Shown here: positions 43,642 to 52,675 of the stretch, in pieces
Layout: the number at the start of each line of letters is the position of its first letter
Numbering within the stretch: the stretch's first letter is position 1
NCBI RefSeq assembly: GCF_003992055.1
Contig: NZ_RQVD01000001.1
Coordinates: 124,001 to 188,000 of the forward strand
Length of the DNA: 64,000 nt
Origin: Veillonella sp. CHU740
GTDB lineage: Bacteria > Bacillota > Negativicutes > Veillonellales > Veillonellaceae
Direction of reading: 5' to 3'
Notes under the pieces: generated by a model
The model's database searches: none
Told to the model about the DNA's origin: nothing
The model's input: only the letters and a program-made list of their open reading frames with translations
Program-made: the position numbers and the translations under genes

Positions 43642-44601
43642 TTAAATGACCCAATCCTGTATATATGGTTGTTCATATTCTCTCGACTGTAATTCACTTA
43701 CTTCATACGGTGTTTCTTGGTATACATAATAATTTAACCAGTTCGTATACAATATCGTCGAAGCCGATCGCCATCGTATCATTGGGGTCTTTGTCGGATC
43801 ATCGTCAGGGAAATAATTTTCTGGCATATCAATGTCCAGACCTAACTTCCGATCCCGATCATACTCTTGATACAACGTATCTCGATCATATTCAGGGTGT
43901 CCAAAGATAAAAATATGTTTATTATCATAGGACCTGGCTACACCAACACCGGTCTTATCCGCGCGGGCTAGCACTTCTAACTGAGGGTGAGCGTTAATTT
44001 CGCTTTCACTCACCGTCGTATGCCGTGAATGAGGCATATAGAAGAGTTCATCTAGGCCACGCATAAGCATGGGCTTACCATTTTGCACTTCTTGTTCGTA
44101 CACACCGAATAACTTGCTTGGCAAGTCTTCCTTGTGAATACCAAAGTGTTTGTAAATTCCTGCTTGTGCTCCCCAACAGATATATAGTGTCGAGCATACA
44201 TGTGTTTTACTCCACTCCATAATCTCTGAAAGCTCTTGCCAATATTCTACCTCTTCAAAGGGCATCTGCTCTACAGGGGCTCCTGTAATGATGAGTCCAT
44301 CAAAATATTCTTCTTTGATTTCATCAAATGTTCGGTAAAACGTTTTCAAGTATTCTTGTGAAGTATTACTTGATTTATAAGACGCTGTGTACAAGAAGGT
44401 GACTTCCGTTTGTAACGGCGTATTGCTCAATGCTCGTAAGAGCTGAATTTCCGTTGTTTCTTTTCTAGGCATCAAATTCACAACTACAATATGTAATGGC
44501 CTAATGTCTTGTGATTCCGCCCGTTCTGAATCCATAACGAAAATATTCTCTTGTGAAAGTTCTCCAATAGCTGGCAGTCCTTTCACCACTCGTATCGGCA
44601 A
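43642..44601 (-). CDS. metA: Homoserine O-acetyltransferase (MetA type)
   Basis: 319 residues from a TTG at 44601 with AGAGGTG upstream; this start gives the usual N-terminus (PIRVVKGLPA). With this numbering the catalytic cysteine is Cys142 (YICWGAQAG) and residue 111 is Glu (TGAPVEQMPFEEVEYW). Glu111 is known to give acetyl-CoA rather than succinyl-CoA specificity, which matches the O-acetylhomoserine enzyme MetY encoded next. The His/Glu of the triad are in MPHSRHTTV and GHPEYDRDTL. First gene of metA-metY. Confidence 0.94.
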   Translation of the reverse strand: MPIRVVKGLPAIGELSQENIFVMDSERAESQDIRPLHIVVVNLMPRKETTEIQLLRALSNTPLQTEVTFLYTASYKSSNTSQEYLKTFYRTFDEIKEEYFDGLIITGAPVEQMPFEEVEYWQELSEIMEWSKTHVCSTLYICWGAQAGIYKHFGIHKEDLPSKLFGVYEQEVQNGKPMLMRGLDELFYMPHSRHTTVSESEINAHPQLEVLARADKTGVGVARSYDNKHIFIFGHPEYDRDTLYQEYDRDRKLGLDIDMPENYFPDDDPTKTPMIRWRSASTILYTNWLNYYVYQETPYEVSELQSREYEQPYIQDWVI

Positions 44602-44648
44602 TCTGCTCACCTCTCTTTCCAACTACATCTCTTTTTGGCGATGAATTA

Positions 44649-44677
44649 AGTATACTAGGATGTCCGTCATATGTCAA
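44649..44677 (-). promoter_or_regulatory. Promoter of metA-metY
   Basis: TTGACA (44672-44677) and TATACT (44649-44654), spacer 17, minus strand; one of the best consensus matches in the window. The leader is only about 40 bases, too short for a riboswitch. Confidence 0.75.
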
Positions 44678-44928
44678 CAATATATGGACTTTTATCCTTA
44701 TACAGGATACATATTATTATATATAGGGAATAGCTATAACAACATTTATTATCATATATTTTATAAATGTATACCTTCCATAACCCTTGCATCCCCCTAC
44801 AGTAGTTGTATTGATTGCTCGTTCCTAAGCATGATTCACGTAATATCTATGATGCTCCACTGTCATCCCCTATCACACCCTAGATTAGACAGGCATCAAT
44901 AATATACTATGTCCACGATTCTCTACAC
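44678..44928. other. Intergenic stretch without recognised features
   Basis: AT-rich, between the metA promoter and the hydG terminator. I see no convincing gene, RNA or long repeat. Confidence 0.5.
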
Positions 44929-44965
44929 AGAAAAATGCAGCTGCCCTCTGGGCAACTGCATTTTG
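44929..44965 (-). terminator. Intrinsic terminator after hydG
   Basis: AAATGCAGTTGCCC and GGGCAGCTGCATTT pair (one G-U) with a 3-base loop and a T-run on the minus strand. Confidence 0.8.
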
Positions 44966-45034
44966 TATAATATATATTTTTAATTATCTATGGTACACCT
45001 AACACATATAGGTGCAACAATCTCTAATCTCCAC

Positions 45035-46453
45035 TTAGAATCGGAAGTCGCGCTCTCCTTCTTCCATTTGTGCAATATAGGCTTTCGATTTTTCTTTTAC
45101 TAGATCATTTTTAATGGAATCTAATTGTACATCAATGACAGCATCTCCTACGGCTTTTGTTTCATCATCTGCATAATCTAATAAATATTCTTTCAATGTC
45201 ATCAACGCATTCGGTTGGCAACAGTTTGAGATTTGTCCGCTCTTCGCCAAAGCCATAAAGCGATCTCCTGTACGACCTTCTCGATAACAAGCTGTACAGA
45301 AACTAGGCACATAGCCTAATTCCAATAACCACTCTACAATTTCATCTAAGGAACGGCGGTCACTCGTATCGAATTGAGCAGAATTTTCTTCTTCTGGTTC
45401 TTCTTCTACATAGCCACCAACAGATGTACGAGAACCACCAGAGATTTGGGAAATGCCCAATGCTAAGCCCCGCTCACGCATGGATTGGCTTTCACGGGTA
45501 GACATAATCATACCTGCATATGGCGCAGATACACGAATCAAAGCTACGATTTTTTCAAAAATATCGTCTGGCACAGCATTACTGAAATCATCTACATCGA
45601 TATCATCGGCTGGGCAAATACGAGGCACACTGATTGTATGCGGACCTACACCAAACTTTGCTTCTAAATGTTCCGCATGCATCAACAAGCCAACAAAATC
45701 ATATTTATAATGCTCTAAACCGTATAATACACCAATCCCTACATCATCAATACCGGCCTCCATAGCACGGTCCATAGCCGTTGTATGGTATGCATAATCG
45801 CTCTTAGGTCCCGTTGGGTGAAGAGCTTCATAATTTTCTTTATTGTACGTTTCTTGGAACAATGTGTACGTACCGATACCTGCTTCATGCAATTTTCGAT
45901 AATCTTCCACTTCACAAGCGGCGATATTCACATTCACACGGCGAATCTCTCCATTATCTTTTTTAATGGAGTAAATCGTATTGATACATTCTAAAATATA
46001 TTCCAATGGATTTTCTAATGGATGTTCACCAGATTCGATAACAATCCGTTTATGTCCCATCGCTTCTAGAGCCATTACTTCTTCACGAACTTGGTCTTGG
46101 TTCAATTTCTTGCGAGTAATCGTTTTATTTTTCGCATGGTATGGGCAATAAACACAACCATTGATGCAATGGTTAGATAAATATAACGGAGCAAACAGCA
46201 CAATACGATTTCCGTAAATAGCTTGTTTTATTTCTTTTGCTAGAGCAAATAATTTTTCTTTATATTCTGGCAATGGGCATTCCAACATCACCATTGCTTC
46301 ACGATGGTTCAACCCCACACGTGTTTTTGCCTTTTCTAATATGGCATCCAACAAAGGTCTGTTCTCTTTGTTTTCTTCTGCATATTGTAATGTGGCTAGA
46401 ATCTCTTCATGATTAATAAATTCTTCCGCCTTGGAAGAGTGTACATCATACAT
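45035..46453 (-). CDS. hydG: [FeFe]-hydrogenase H-cluster radical SAM maturase HydG
   Basis: 472 residues, full family length. Radical SAM cysteines Cys96, Cys100 and Cys103 (HCINGCVYCPY). The C-terminal auxiliary cluster motif CTACYREGRTGDRF, followed further on by NCCQPN, separates HydG from its paralogue ThiH. Splits tyrosine to give CO and cyanide for the H-cluster. The enzyme requires HydE and HydF, which are not in this window, so the maturation genes are dispersed. Single-gene unit with its own terminator. Confidence 0.93.
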   Translation of the reverse strand: MYDVHSSKAEEFINHEEILATLQYAEENKENRPLLDAILEKAKTRVGLNHREAMVMLECPLPEYKEKLFALAKEIKQAIYGNRIVLFAPLYLSNHCINGCVYCPYHAKNKTITRKKLNQDQVREEVMALEAMGHKRIVIESGEHPLENPLEYILECINTIYSIKKDNGEIRRVNVNIAACEVEDYRKLHEAGIGTYTLFQETYNKENYEALHPTGPKSDYAYHTTAMDRAMEAGIDDVGIGVLYGLEHYKYDFVGLLMHAEHLEAKFGVGPHTISVPRICPADDIDVDDFSNAVPDDIFEKIVALIRVSAPYAGMIMSTRESQSMRERGLALGISQISGGSRTSVGGYVEEEPEEENSAQFDTSDRRSLDEIVEWLLELGYVPSFCTACYREGRTGDRFMALAKSGQISNCCQPNALMTLKEYLLDYADDETKAVGDAVIDVQLDSIKNDLVKEKSKAYIAQMEEGERDFRF

Positions 46454-46459
46454 AGTAAA

Positions 46460-46768
46460 CTCCTTTTCTACTGACTTAGTAGATCTATGATAGCCTATAT
46501 CCTTCTAGGCTTTGTCCTAATAGATTCGCTATACCGATTTTATTAGATATAGCACTCTCTTTATTATACTCCACTTAGTAGGCTATGTATACAAGATTAG
46601 TATGTATTTTGAAAGCAATTGTTAATACTATGTATGCATAAATAGAAACACACAGGTATTCATCTGTTCATCATTTGTCAGACTGTATATATGCTTCTTA
46701 TACACATACCACAGATTCCATAGTATATATCTAGCATCAAAATTCGATAAAGAATCATATGACAGCAC
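46460..46768. other. Intergenic stretch upstream of hydG
   Basis: AT-rich. A TATAAT at about 46562-46567 (minus) could be the hydG -10, with a leader of about 110 bases that has only weak inverted repeats (CCTAGAAGGATATAGG). Nothing else recognised. Confidence 0.4.
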
Positions 46769-46806
46769 AAAAAAGGCCACCAGATATTGCTATCTAGTGA
46801 CCTTTC
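46769..46806 (-). terminator. Intrinsic terminator after rpmA
   Basis: AAGGTCACTAGATA and TATCTGGTGGCCTT pair (two G-U) with a GCAA loop, then TTTT on the minus strand. Confidence 0.8.
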
Positions 46807-46819
46807 ATATGTGTTATGA

Positions 46820-47107
46820 TTAAGCTTCTACAGGGTATACAGAAACTTTACGGTTATAACGACCAGCACGTTCAAATGCTACACGGCCAGGAACCAATGC
46901 AAACAAAGTATCATCTTTGCCGATACCTACGTTAGCGCCTGGATGGAAATGTGTACCACGTTGACGAACTAGGATGTTACCACTTTTTACAGTAGAACCG
47001 TCATGGCATTTAACCCCAAGACGTTTGGACTCGGAATCACGACCATTTTTTGTACTGGAAGCACCTTTTTTAGATGCGAATAATTGTAATTGGATATTGA
47101 ATAACAT
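46820..47107 (-). CDS. rpmA: Ribosomal protein bL27 (with Prp-cleaved N-terminal extension)
   Basis: 95 residues from the ATG at 47107 (GGAGG eight bases upstream). The N-terminus [20 protein letters not shown] carries the LQLF/A site that, in Firmicutes, must be cut by the Prp protease before the protein works in the 50S subunit, leaving mature Ala-Ser-Lys-Lys. [20 protein letters not shown] and [16 protein letters not shown] are standard bL27. Last gene of rplU-prp-rpmA. Confidence 0.97.
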   Translation of the reverse strand: MLFNIQLQLFASKKGASSTKNGRDSESKRLGVKCHDGSTVKSGNILVRQRGTHFHPGANVGIGKDDTLFALVPGRVAFERAGRYNRKVSVYPVEA

Positions 47108-47119
47108 GTAGTTCACCTC

Positions 47120-47434
47120 CTATTGTTCACTCACTCTAACAAAATCACTATATTGATCCGCCACATTCTTAATACCAAGAAGCATGGTTTCTAATATAGT
47201 TTGTCCTCTTTCAGTAATGGGTTCTGAAAGCAGGATATCTAACTCACCGTCTTCTATACGATACTCCATGGATTGCTGAGCCACCTCATGAAGTCCTAAA
47301 AGCGATGTCTGTGAAAGCATAGAAATAGCTGCACATACAATATCTTCTCCGCAGGGACCTGCCTCAGCATGTCCTCGAAAATGACATTCTACAATGTGCC
47401 CTTCTACATTGCGTTTCACATCAATGTGAGTCAT
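47120..47434 (-). CDS. prp: Ribosomal-processing cysteine protease Prp (YsxB)
   Basis: 104 residues. The catalytic pair His22 (FRGHAEAG) and Cys34 (GEDIVCAAIS) is at the positions known for the Staphylococcus enzyme. Removes the N-terminal extension of bL27, encoded 12 bases downstream. Located between rplU and rpmA as in most Firmicutes. Confidence 0.96.
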   Translation of the reverse strand: MTHIDVKRNVEGHIVECHFRGHAEAGPCGEDIVCAAISMLSQTSLLGLHEVAQQSMEYRIEDGELDILLSEPITERGQTILETMLLGIKNVADQYSDFVRVSEQ

Positions 47435-47439
47435 GATAA

Positions 47440-47751
47440 TTACGCCTCGATTTTTTCGATGCGAACTTTAGTGAATGGTTGGCGATGGCCTTGACGACGA
47501 CGATAGTTGGATTTCGCTTTGTATTTGAAAACCAAGATCTTTTTCGCTTTACCATGTTCAAGTACTGTACCAGTAACTTTTGCACCGTCCACAAGTGGTG
47601 TACCAACTTTAACGTCACCGTCTTTAACTACAGTTACAACTTCGTCAAAAGAAACAGTTCCTTCAGCTGCTACATCCAATTTTTCAATAGTGATTACATC
47701 GCCTTCGGAAACGCGATATTGTTTACCACCAGTTTTAATAATTGCGTACAT
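47440..47751 (-). CDS. rplU: Ribosomal protein bL21
   Basis: 103 residues from the ATG at 47751 (GGAGG upstream; the frame stays open to 47853 but that part is leader). Starts [20 protein letters not shown] and ends with the basic [19 protein letters not shown] typical of bL21. First gene of rplU-prp-rpmA. Confidence 0.97.
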   Translation of the reverse strand: MYAIIKTGGKQYRVSEGDVITIEKLDVAAEGTVSFDEVVTVVKDGDVKVGTPLVDGAKVTGTVLEHGKAKKILVFKYKAKSNYRRRQGHRQPFTKVRIEKIEA

Positions 47752-47755
47752 TATG

Positions 47756-47862
47756 ACACCTCCTTGTATTCGTACTCGCTGAATGCGGTTATCTAGCCGA
47801 AGCCAAATATTATTGACCTCTTCATGCGGCTTGCAATAGTTGGGCGTACCCAAACTATGACT
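47756..47862 (-). ncRNA. Probable L21 leader (autoregulatory rplU 5' UTR)
   Basis: The ~110-base leader between the rplU promoter and start codon folds into a TTGGG-TACG-CCCAA hairpin followed by an AAGCC/GGCTT helix enclosing GCATGAAGAGGTC. Position and layout fit the L21 leader found before rplU in Firmicutes, thought to let bL21 repress its own operon. The family match is from memory of layout, not an alignment. Confidence 0.5.
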
Positions 47863-47867
47863 AATTT

Positions 47868-47896
47868 ATTATATATGATAGCACCACAGATGTCAA
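47868..47896 (-). promoter_or_regulatory. Promoter of rplU-prp-rpmA
   Basis: Perfect TTGACA (47891-47896) and TATAAT (47868-47873), spacer 17, minus strand. The strongest promoter in the window, fitting ribosomal protein genes. Confidence 0.85.
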
Positions 47897-47908
47897 CGAA
47901 TTTTATAA

Positions 47909-47941
47909 GAAAACACCCTCAATTTTTACCATTGAGGGCGT
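47909..47941 (-). terminator. Intrinsic terminator after the malic enzyme gene
   Basis: GCCCTCAAT and ATTGAGGGT pair with a 7-base loop; TTTTCTT follows on the minus strand. Directly precedes the rplU promoter. Confidence 0.8.
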
Positions 47942-47964
47942 TCTATCATTCACGTTATTAACGA

Positions 47965-49152
47965 TTAGTACGGCACTTCTGTTTTACGAGCTACACCAGT
48001 TTTGATTGCCGTTTCAGCAACTGCTTTTGCTACTGCTAACGGAACACGTTTGTCGAATGCATTGGCTACTACGTAGTCTTCTGCTAATTCTTCATCAGTT
48101 ACAAGAGCTGCTAATGCATCAGCGGCTGCCAATTTCATTTCATCGTTGATTTCACGTGCTTGTACGTCGATGGCACCACGGAAGATACCAGGGAATACGT
48201 TTACGTTATTGATTTGGTTAGGCGCATCACTTCGGCCTGTACCCATCACACGTACGCCAGCTGCTTTCGCTTCTTCATACATTACTTCTGGCACTGGGTT
48301 AGCCATTGCAAATACAATCGCATCATCTGCTAAGCTTTCTAAAATTTCTTTTGTGAAAGCACCTGCTGCAGATACACCTAACAATACGTCAGCATCTTTA
48401 GCAATCTCTGCTAAATTGCCAGTTTTTGTTTCTTGGCCTAATGTTTTAATCAACTCAGCTTGTAAGGAATCAAGACGTTTGTAATCTTTATTCAACACAC
48501 CAGAGCTTACCATTAAGGTAATATCACGCGCACCTGCTAAGTATAACAAGCGAGCAATGTTGGCACCTGCCGCACCAGCACCGTTTACAACGATTTTTAC
48601 TTTGGACAAGTCTTTTTTCACAAAGCGAAGAGCTGCTTTTACACCTGCCAAACAAGCAATAGCTGTACCATGTTGGTCATCATGGAATACAGGAATTTCT
48701 AATTCTTCTTTCAAACGATTTTCAATTTCGTAACATTTAGGGGAAGAAATATCTTCTAAGTTAATGCCTGCAAAGTTTTTTTGCACTAATTTTACAGTGT
48801 TAATTAACACATCTGGATCTTTAGTGTCGATGACTAAAGGAATACAATCTACATTACCAAAACGTTTGAACAGTAGGGATTTACCTTCCATTACTGGGAT
48901 CGCTGCGGCTGCTCCGATATCGCCTAAACCCAATACACGTGTACCATCGGATACAACAGCTACCATGTTGGAACGACATGTTAAATCGAAGGATTTATCT
49001 TCATCTTCTTTAATGTGAAGGCATGGCTCCGCTACACCTGGTGTGTAAGCTACTGTCAAGTCATGAGCATCTTTCAATTCATATTTTGTACCAGTTTGTA
49101 AGAAACCTTTTAGTTCCAAGCGTTTTTCAATTGCCTCTTGCTTTACGTCCAT
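47965..49152 (-). CDS. NAD(P)-dependent malic enzyme
   Basis: 395 residues, the short bacterial form without a phosphotransacetylase domain. Seen: LTVAYTPGVAEPCLHI (catalytic Tyr), VVSDGTRVLGLGDIGAAAAI, the metal/substrate lysine region GVKAALRFVKK, FHDDQHGTAIACLAGV, the Rossmann loop VVNGAGAAGANIARLL, and MANPVPEVMYEEAK. Decarboxylates malate to pyruvate; in lactate-fermenting anaerobes it links C4 acids and pyruvate. Coenzyme preference not determined. Single gene. Confidence 0.93.
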   Translation of the reverse strand: MDVKQEAIEKRLELKGFLQTGTKYELKDAHDLTVAYTPGVAEPCLHIKEDEDKSFDLTCRSNMVAVVSDGTRVLGLGDIGAAAAIPVMEGKSLLFKRFGNVDCIPLVIDTKDPDVLINTVKLVQKNFAGINLEDISSPKCYEIENRLKEELEIPVFHDDQHGTAIACLAGVKAALRFVKKDLSKVKIVVNGAGAAGANIARLLYLAGARDITLMVSSGVLNKDYKRLDSLQAELIKTLGQETKTGNLAEIAKDADVLLGVSAAGAFTKEILESLADDAIVFAMANPVPEVMYEEAKAAGVRVMGTGRSDAPNQINNVNVFPGIFRGAIDVQAREINDEMKLAAADALAALVTDEELAEDYVVANAFDKRVPLAVAKAVAETAIKTGVARKTEVPY

Positions 49153-49163
49153 GGTAAAACCTC

Positions 49164-49952
49164 CTAAATTTTTAATGATGGTAAGTTTCTACCGTAGAAT
49201 ATTTCCGCCATCTCTTGTTTGAGTTGTTGGTTGATTTGTTTACGCTCTTTTAGCGTCAAATCTTCTTCGGTGATACCAAATAAATAATTATTAATATCGT
49301 ACTCTTTCAGCATCATTTTGGTATGGAAAATATTTTCTTGATACACGTTCACATCGATCATATTGTAAAGATTACGAGTTCTAGAATTAATGTAGTTTTG
49401 GATAGAATTCATACGATGGTCGATAAATAATTTTTTACCGTGAATATCGCGAGTAAATCCACGCACTCTGTAATCTAAGCTAATGATATCGGAGTCAAAG
49501 CTATCAATTAAATAGTTCAATGCATTCAACGGAGAAATCTGTCCACATGTAGACACATCAATATCTGCACGGAATGTACTTACCCCATTGTCTGGGTGAC
49601 TTTCAGGATAGGTATGCACTGTTAAATGGGATTTGTCGAGATGCATAACAACATCATCTTTATCCACATGATCAACAGGCTCTTCCGAAATCAGAATGGT
49701 TACACTGGCTCCTTGTGGGTCATAATCTTGCTTCGCCACATTGAGTACATTAGCTCCAATAATATGTGAAACTTCTGTCAAAATATCAGTCAAACGCTGT
49801 GCATTATAAACTTCGTCAATGTATTCGATATATTGGCGTTTTTCTTCTTCTGTACGCGTGTAACAAATATCATAAATATTAAAACTCAAGGTTTTTGTTA
49901 AATTGTTGAACCCATAGAGTTTCATTTTATTTGATTTTACAGATGTATCCAT
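49164..49952 (-). CDS. speD: S-adenosylmethionine decarboxylase proenzyme (E. coli-type SpeD)
   Basis: 262 residues from the ATG at 49952; the frame is open to 50009 but that part overlaps the promoter. AAGGAAGG is 13 bases upstream, a long spacing, so the ATG nine codons further in (49925) is the alternative. Highly similar to the gamma-proteobacterial class: [39 protein letters not shown], processing Ser108 in [16 protein letters not shown] (becomes the pyruvoyl group), [16 protein letters not shown] and [17 protein letters not shown]. Makes the aminopropyl donor for spermidine. No speE or other polyamine gene is adjacent. Confidence 0.94.
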   Translation of the reverse strand: MDTSVKSNKMKLYGFNNLTKTLSFNIYDICYTRTEEEKRQYIEYIDEVYNAQRLTDILTEVSHIIGANVLNVAKQDYDPQGASVTILISEEPVDHVDKDDVVMHLDKSHLTVHTYPESHPDNGVSTFRADIDVSTCGQISPLNALNYLIDSFDSDIISLDYRVRGFTRDIHGKKLFIDHRMNSIQNYINSRTRNLYNMIDVNVYQENIFHTKMMLKEYDINNYLFGITEEDLTLKERKQINQQLKQEMAEIFYGRNLPSLKI

Positions 49953-49988
49953 AATGTAATATATGCCTTCCTTATAATACTTATCTTT

Positions 49989-50017
49989 ATTATATCGAAC
50001 TTCATCCATATATTCAA
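49989..50017 (-). promoter_or_regulatory. Promoter of speD
   Basis: TTGAAT (50012-50017) and TATAAT (49989-49994), spacer 17, minus strand. It lies inside the 5' extension of the open frame, supporting the shorter start. Confidence 0.65.
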
Positions 50018-50051
50018 GTCTTTCGATATATTTTTTAACTATTATTATTAA

Positions 50052-51389
50052 TTACTTAACTATTGTCTGCTGTAACTGCTCTACTAATGCCCGTAGCGCT
50101 TTACCTCGATGACTAATCGATTGTTTTTGTTCCATCGATATATTGGCCATCGTTGTTTTTAATTTAGGAATGTAAAAGTGTGGATCATAACCAAAACCGC
50201 CTTTTCCCATTGGTTCCAATTGGATGATTCCTTCACAAGTCCCTGTAGCTCGAACTAACTGTCCATCTGGATTCGCCCATACAAGAGCGCATACGTAACG
50301 AGCTTGCCGCTCCTCTATAGGTACCTCTGCCAATTCTGCGACAAGTTTTTTATTATTGTCTCCATCATTGCCATGACTACCTGCATACCTAGCAGAATAA
50401 ATACCTGGAGCACCGCCTAAGGCATCTACTTCTAATCCAGAATCATCGGCTACGCAAGGCAGTCCACAAGCCTCTGCATAATACATCGCTTTTAGTTCCG
50501 CATTTTCCATGAAAGAAGATCCTGTTTCCTCTGGCTCCTCCACATCTATGATGTCATCGATGGTACGCACTTCGAATCCGAGTTCTTCAAAGGCCGCTGT
50601 AAATTCACGAATCTTACCTTTGTTACGTGTAGCTAAAACTACTGCTTTCGAAGGATTTTCACGACCTACCATATGACCTATTTCACCTAATGCGTCTCGT
50701 TGTATATCCATCAATTGTTTTGTGGCACTTTCACCTAAATCTAACAGCGCATTCAGTTCATCTCGAGTAAATGTTCCGTGCTCACCCGTTCCTTGCACTT
50801 CTACTAGCTGACCTTTGCCAGTACACACCACATTCATATCAACGATGGCTGCACTATCTTCTTCATAGCATAAATCCACCATAGGGCCCTCTTGCCCAAT
50901 TCCCATAGATATAGCGGCTAAATAATCCGTCACTGGGAATTTGCCATACCCATCGTATACTTTATGAATGGCATCCACTAAAGCCACAAAGGCACCTGTA
51001 ATAGAAGCTGTTCGTGTGCCACCATCAGCCTGTAACACATCGCAATCTACAGTAATGGATACTTCGCCTAATGCTTTCAAATCCACTACTGCTCGCAAAG
51101 CTCTGCCAATGAGACGCTGAATTTCTACAGTTCGACCTGTTTGCTTACCTTTTGCCGCCTCTCTAGGCACCCGAGTATGTGTAGCCCGTGGCAACAATGA
51201 ATATTCAGCTGTGACCCAACCAGTTCCTGTGCTCTTTAAAAACCGTGGCACCCGTTCTTCCACGCTGGCTGTACAAAGTACTTTTGTATTGCCACATTCA
51301 ATGAGGACGGAACCCTCTGCATAGGCTGTATAGTTTCTAGTTATTTTCACAGGGCGCACATCTTGAAGCCCACGACCATCAATTCGCAT
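50052..51389 (-). CDS. Fused ribonuclease PH and RdgB/HAM1 nucleotide pyrophosphatase
   Basis: 445 residues from the ATG at 51389 (AGAGGA six bases upstream; an ATG two codons earlier sits directly on the ribosome site). Residues 1-238 are a complete RNase [22 protein letters not shown], RGTRxx-like phosphate site [36 protein letters not shown]-like [18 protein letters not shown]. Residues ~248-445 are a complete Rdg[56 protein letters not shown] and [10 protein letters not shown]. The first part trims tRNA 3' ends with phosphate; the second hydrolyses dITP/XTP. The two enzymes are normally separate, often adjacent genes; here they are one open frame. Confidence 0.95.
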   Translation of the reverse strand: MRIDGRGLQDVRPVKITRNYTAYAEGSVLIECGNTKVLCTASVEERVPRFLKSTGTGWVTAEYSLLPRATHTRVPREAAKGKQTGRTVEIQRLIGRALRAVVDLKALGEVSITVDCDVLQADGGTRTASITGAFVALVDAIHKVYDGYGKFPVTDYLAAISMGIGQEGPMVDLCYEEDSAAIVDMNVVCTGKGQLVEVQGTGEHGTFTRDELNALLDLGESATKQLMDIQRDALGEIGHMVGRENPSKAVVLATRNKGKIREFTAAFEELGFEVRTIDDIIDVEEPEETGSSFMENAELKAMYYAEACGLPCVADDSGLEVDALGGAPGIYSARYAGSHGNDGDNNKKLVAELAEVPIEERQARYVCALVWANPDGQLVRATGTCEGIIQLEPMGKGGFGYDPHFYIPKLKTTMANISMEQKQSISHRGKALRALVEQLQQTIVK

Positions 51390-51431
51390 CGTCATTCCTC
51401 TTTCTCATCTATTGGATTACATATACCTATT

Positions 51432-51461
51432 ATTATACACAATCTCATGGCTCATTGGCAA
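51432..51461 (-). promoter_or_regulatory. Promoter of the rph-rdgB fusion gene
   Basis: TTGCCA (51456-51461) and TATAAT (51432-51437), spacer 18, minus strand, about 40 bases before the start. Confidence 0.6.
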
Positions 51462-51492
51462 TTTATGTTGGCCTCGGATTGCCTTTTGCTCT

Positions 51493-51633
51493 GTGAGTAG
51501 GCAGTGTTGGAACGTTCACAGAAATGGCAGAATGCGATGTACCCCCGCCAAACTGTCCTACGTAAAAGTTTGATCGGAGGTACACCGCATTCTGCTTAAT
51601 GTTAGTGTGAATCTGTCTTAAATACCTACTCAC
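51493..51633. ncRNA. Long bulged hairpin, candidate structured RNA (6S-like architecture)
   Basis: Nested complementary blocks: GTGAGTAGG (51493-51501) with CCTACTCAC (51625-51633); TTCACA (51515-51520) with TGTGAA (51606-51611); a 17-bp stem GCAGAATGCGATGTACC (51527-51543) with its near-perfect complement (51579-51595, one mismatch); CAAACT (51549-51554) with AGTTTG (51567-51572). A closing stem, a 25-29 base central bubble and a long terminal stem resemble the 6S RNA layout, but no sequence motif is decisive and the strand cannot be fixed. Not a gene-coding region. Adjacent hairpins occur at 51640-51740. Confidence 0.45.
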
Positions 51634-51639
51634 ATCGCC

Positions 51640-51790
51640 GTACAGCCTATAAAAAGGCTAACATCTCTTGCCGTCGCTAACCGCTTGGCGATTGTGTATG
51701 ATAATCGGCATATGAGGGGGGATCCTCATGGGGCCCAGTGTCCGTGATATGCTTAGTATCAAACATACAAATTCGACATGCCAAGTGACA
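51640..51790. other. Further hairpin-rich segment next to the 6S-like element
   Basis: Contains AGCCTATAAAAAGGCT, ATGAGGGGGGATCCTCAT and outer GCATAT/ATATGC arms (51710-51753). On the minus strand TTGGCA and GATACT, 18 bases apart at about 51755-51784, could be a promoter for the element. No open frame of note. Confidence 0.35.
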
Positions 51791-51826
51791 GGTATAAATA
51801 ATATCCTATCATCAGTGAGCAATTAT

Positions 51827-51889
51827 AAAATGCGACATAGCCAGGTAAAAACTATGTAATACTGTTTATGCCTGGCTATGTCGCATTTT
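51827..51889. terminator. Perfect 19-bp inverted repeat after the amino-acid ABC operon
   Basis: AAAATGCGACATAGCCAGG (51827-51845) and its exact complement (51871-51889) with a 25-base loop, ten bases after the ATPase stop codon. Only a short T-run follows on the minus strand (TTTTATAATT); the plus strand has TTTTCTTTT. Probably a bidirectional terminator. Confidence 0.7.
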
Positions 51890-51898
51890 CTTTTATTG

Positions 51899-52666
51899 TT
51901 ATACCCGTAACATAGAGTTTAAGAACGCTTGTGTTCTGGGATTTTGTGGATTCCCAAATACATCTTCTGGGGTTCCTTCTTCTTGTATTTTGCCGTCTGC
52001 CATGAAGATGACTCTGTCTGCTACTTCACGGGCAAAAGCCATTTCATGGGTGACGATAATCATGGTCATATTATCTTCTGCTAATTCCTTGATGGTTCGT
52101 AGTACCTCACTAGTGAACTCTGGATCCAATGCGGAGGTAGGTTCATCAAAAAGCATAATTTTTGGCTTCATTGCTAATGCCCTGGCAATGGCTACCCGTT
52201 GCTTTTGTCCACCAGATAAGGTACTCGGATATACATCTCGCTTATCCCATAGGCCTACTTTTTCCAGCAGTGCTTGTGCGATAGGCAATATATCACTATC
52301 TTTCATCTTTTTCACCATTCTCGGTGCCACCATAATATTTTCTAATACTGTCATGTGTGGAAACAAATTAAAAGACTGAAATACCATCCCCATATTTAAT
52401 AAAATTTGTTGCTGTTCTTCTTTGGATGCGTATACCGCTTCCGTTGCCTCTGCTGGCGTATCCACCAAGGTCGCCCCATCGACGATGATTGTCCCTTTTT
52501 GTATCGTTTCTAGTTGTCCTAAGCAACGAAGAAAGGTGGATTTGCCCGATCCAGAAGGTCCAATGATGGACACCACTTCGCCTCGGTCCATGGACAGGGA
52601 TACGTCTTGCAAGACCGCCACTGATCCATAGCTCTTTTCTATATGTAACATGTCTATGAAAGCCAT
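51899..52666 (-). CDS. Polar amino acid ABC transporter ATP-binding protein (GlnQ-like)
   Basis: 255 residues. Walker [10 protein letters not shown], signature [15 protein letters not shown], Walker [15 protein letters not shown], switch His in IVTHEM, and the typical GlnQ end [15 protein letters not shown]. Energises the transporter whose permease and binding protein are encoded just upstream. The glutamine/arginine/cystine class cannot be told apart from sequence alone. Confidence 0.93.
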   Translation of the reverse strand: MAFIDMLHIEKSYGSVAVLQDVSLSMDRGEVVSIIGPSGSGKSTFLRCLGQLETIQKGTIIVDGATLVDTPAEATEAVYASKEEQQQILLNMGMVFQSFNLFPHMTVLENIMVAPRMVKKMKDSDILPIAQALLEKVGLWDKRDVYPSTLSGGQKQRVAIARALAMKPKIMLFDEPTSALDPEFTSEVLRTIKELAEDNMTMIIVTHEMAFAREVADRVIFMADGKIQEEGTPEDVFGNPQNPRTQAFLNSMLRV

Positions 52667-52675
52667 GGTTCCCTC

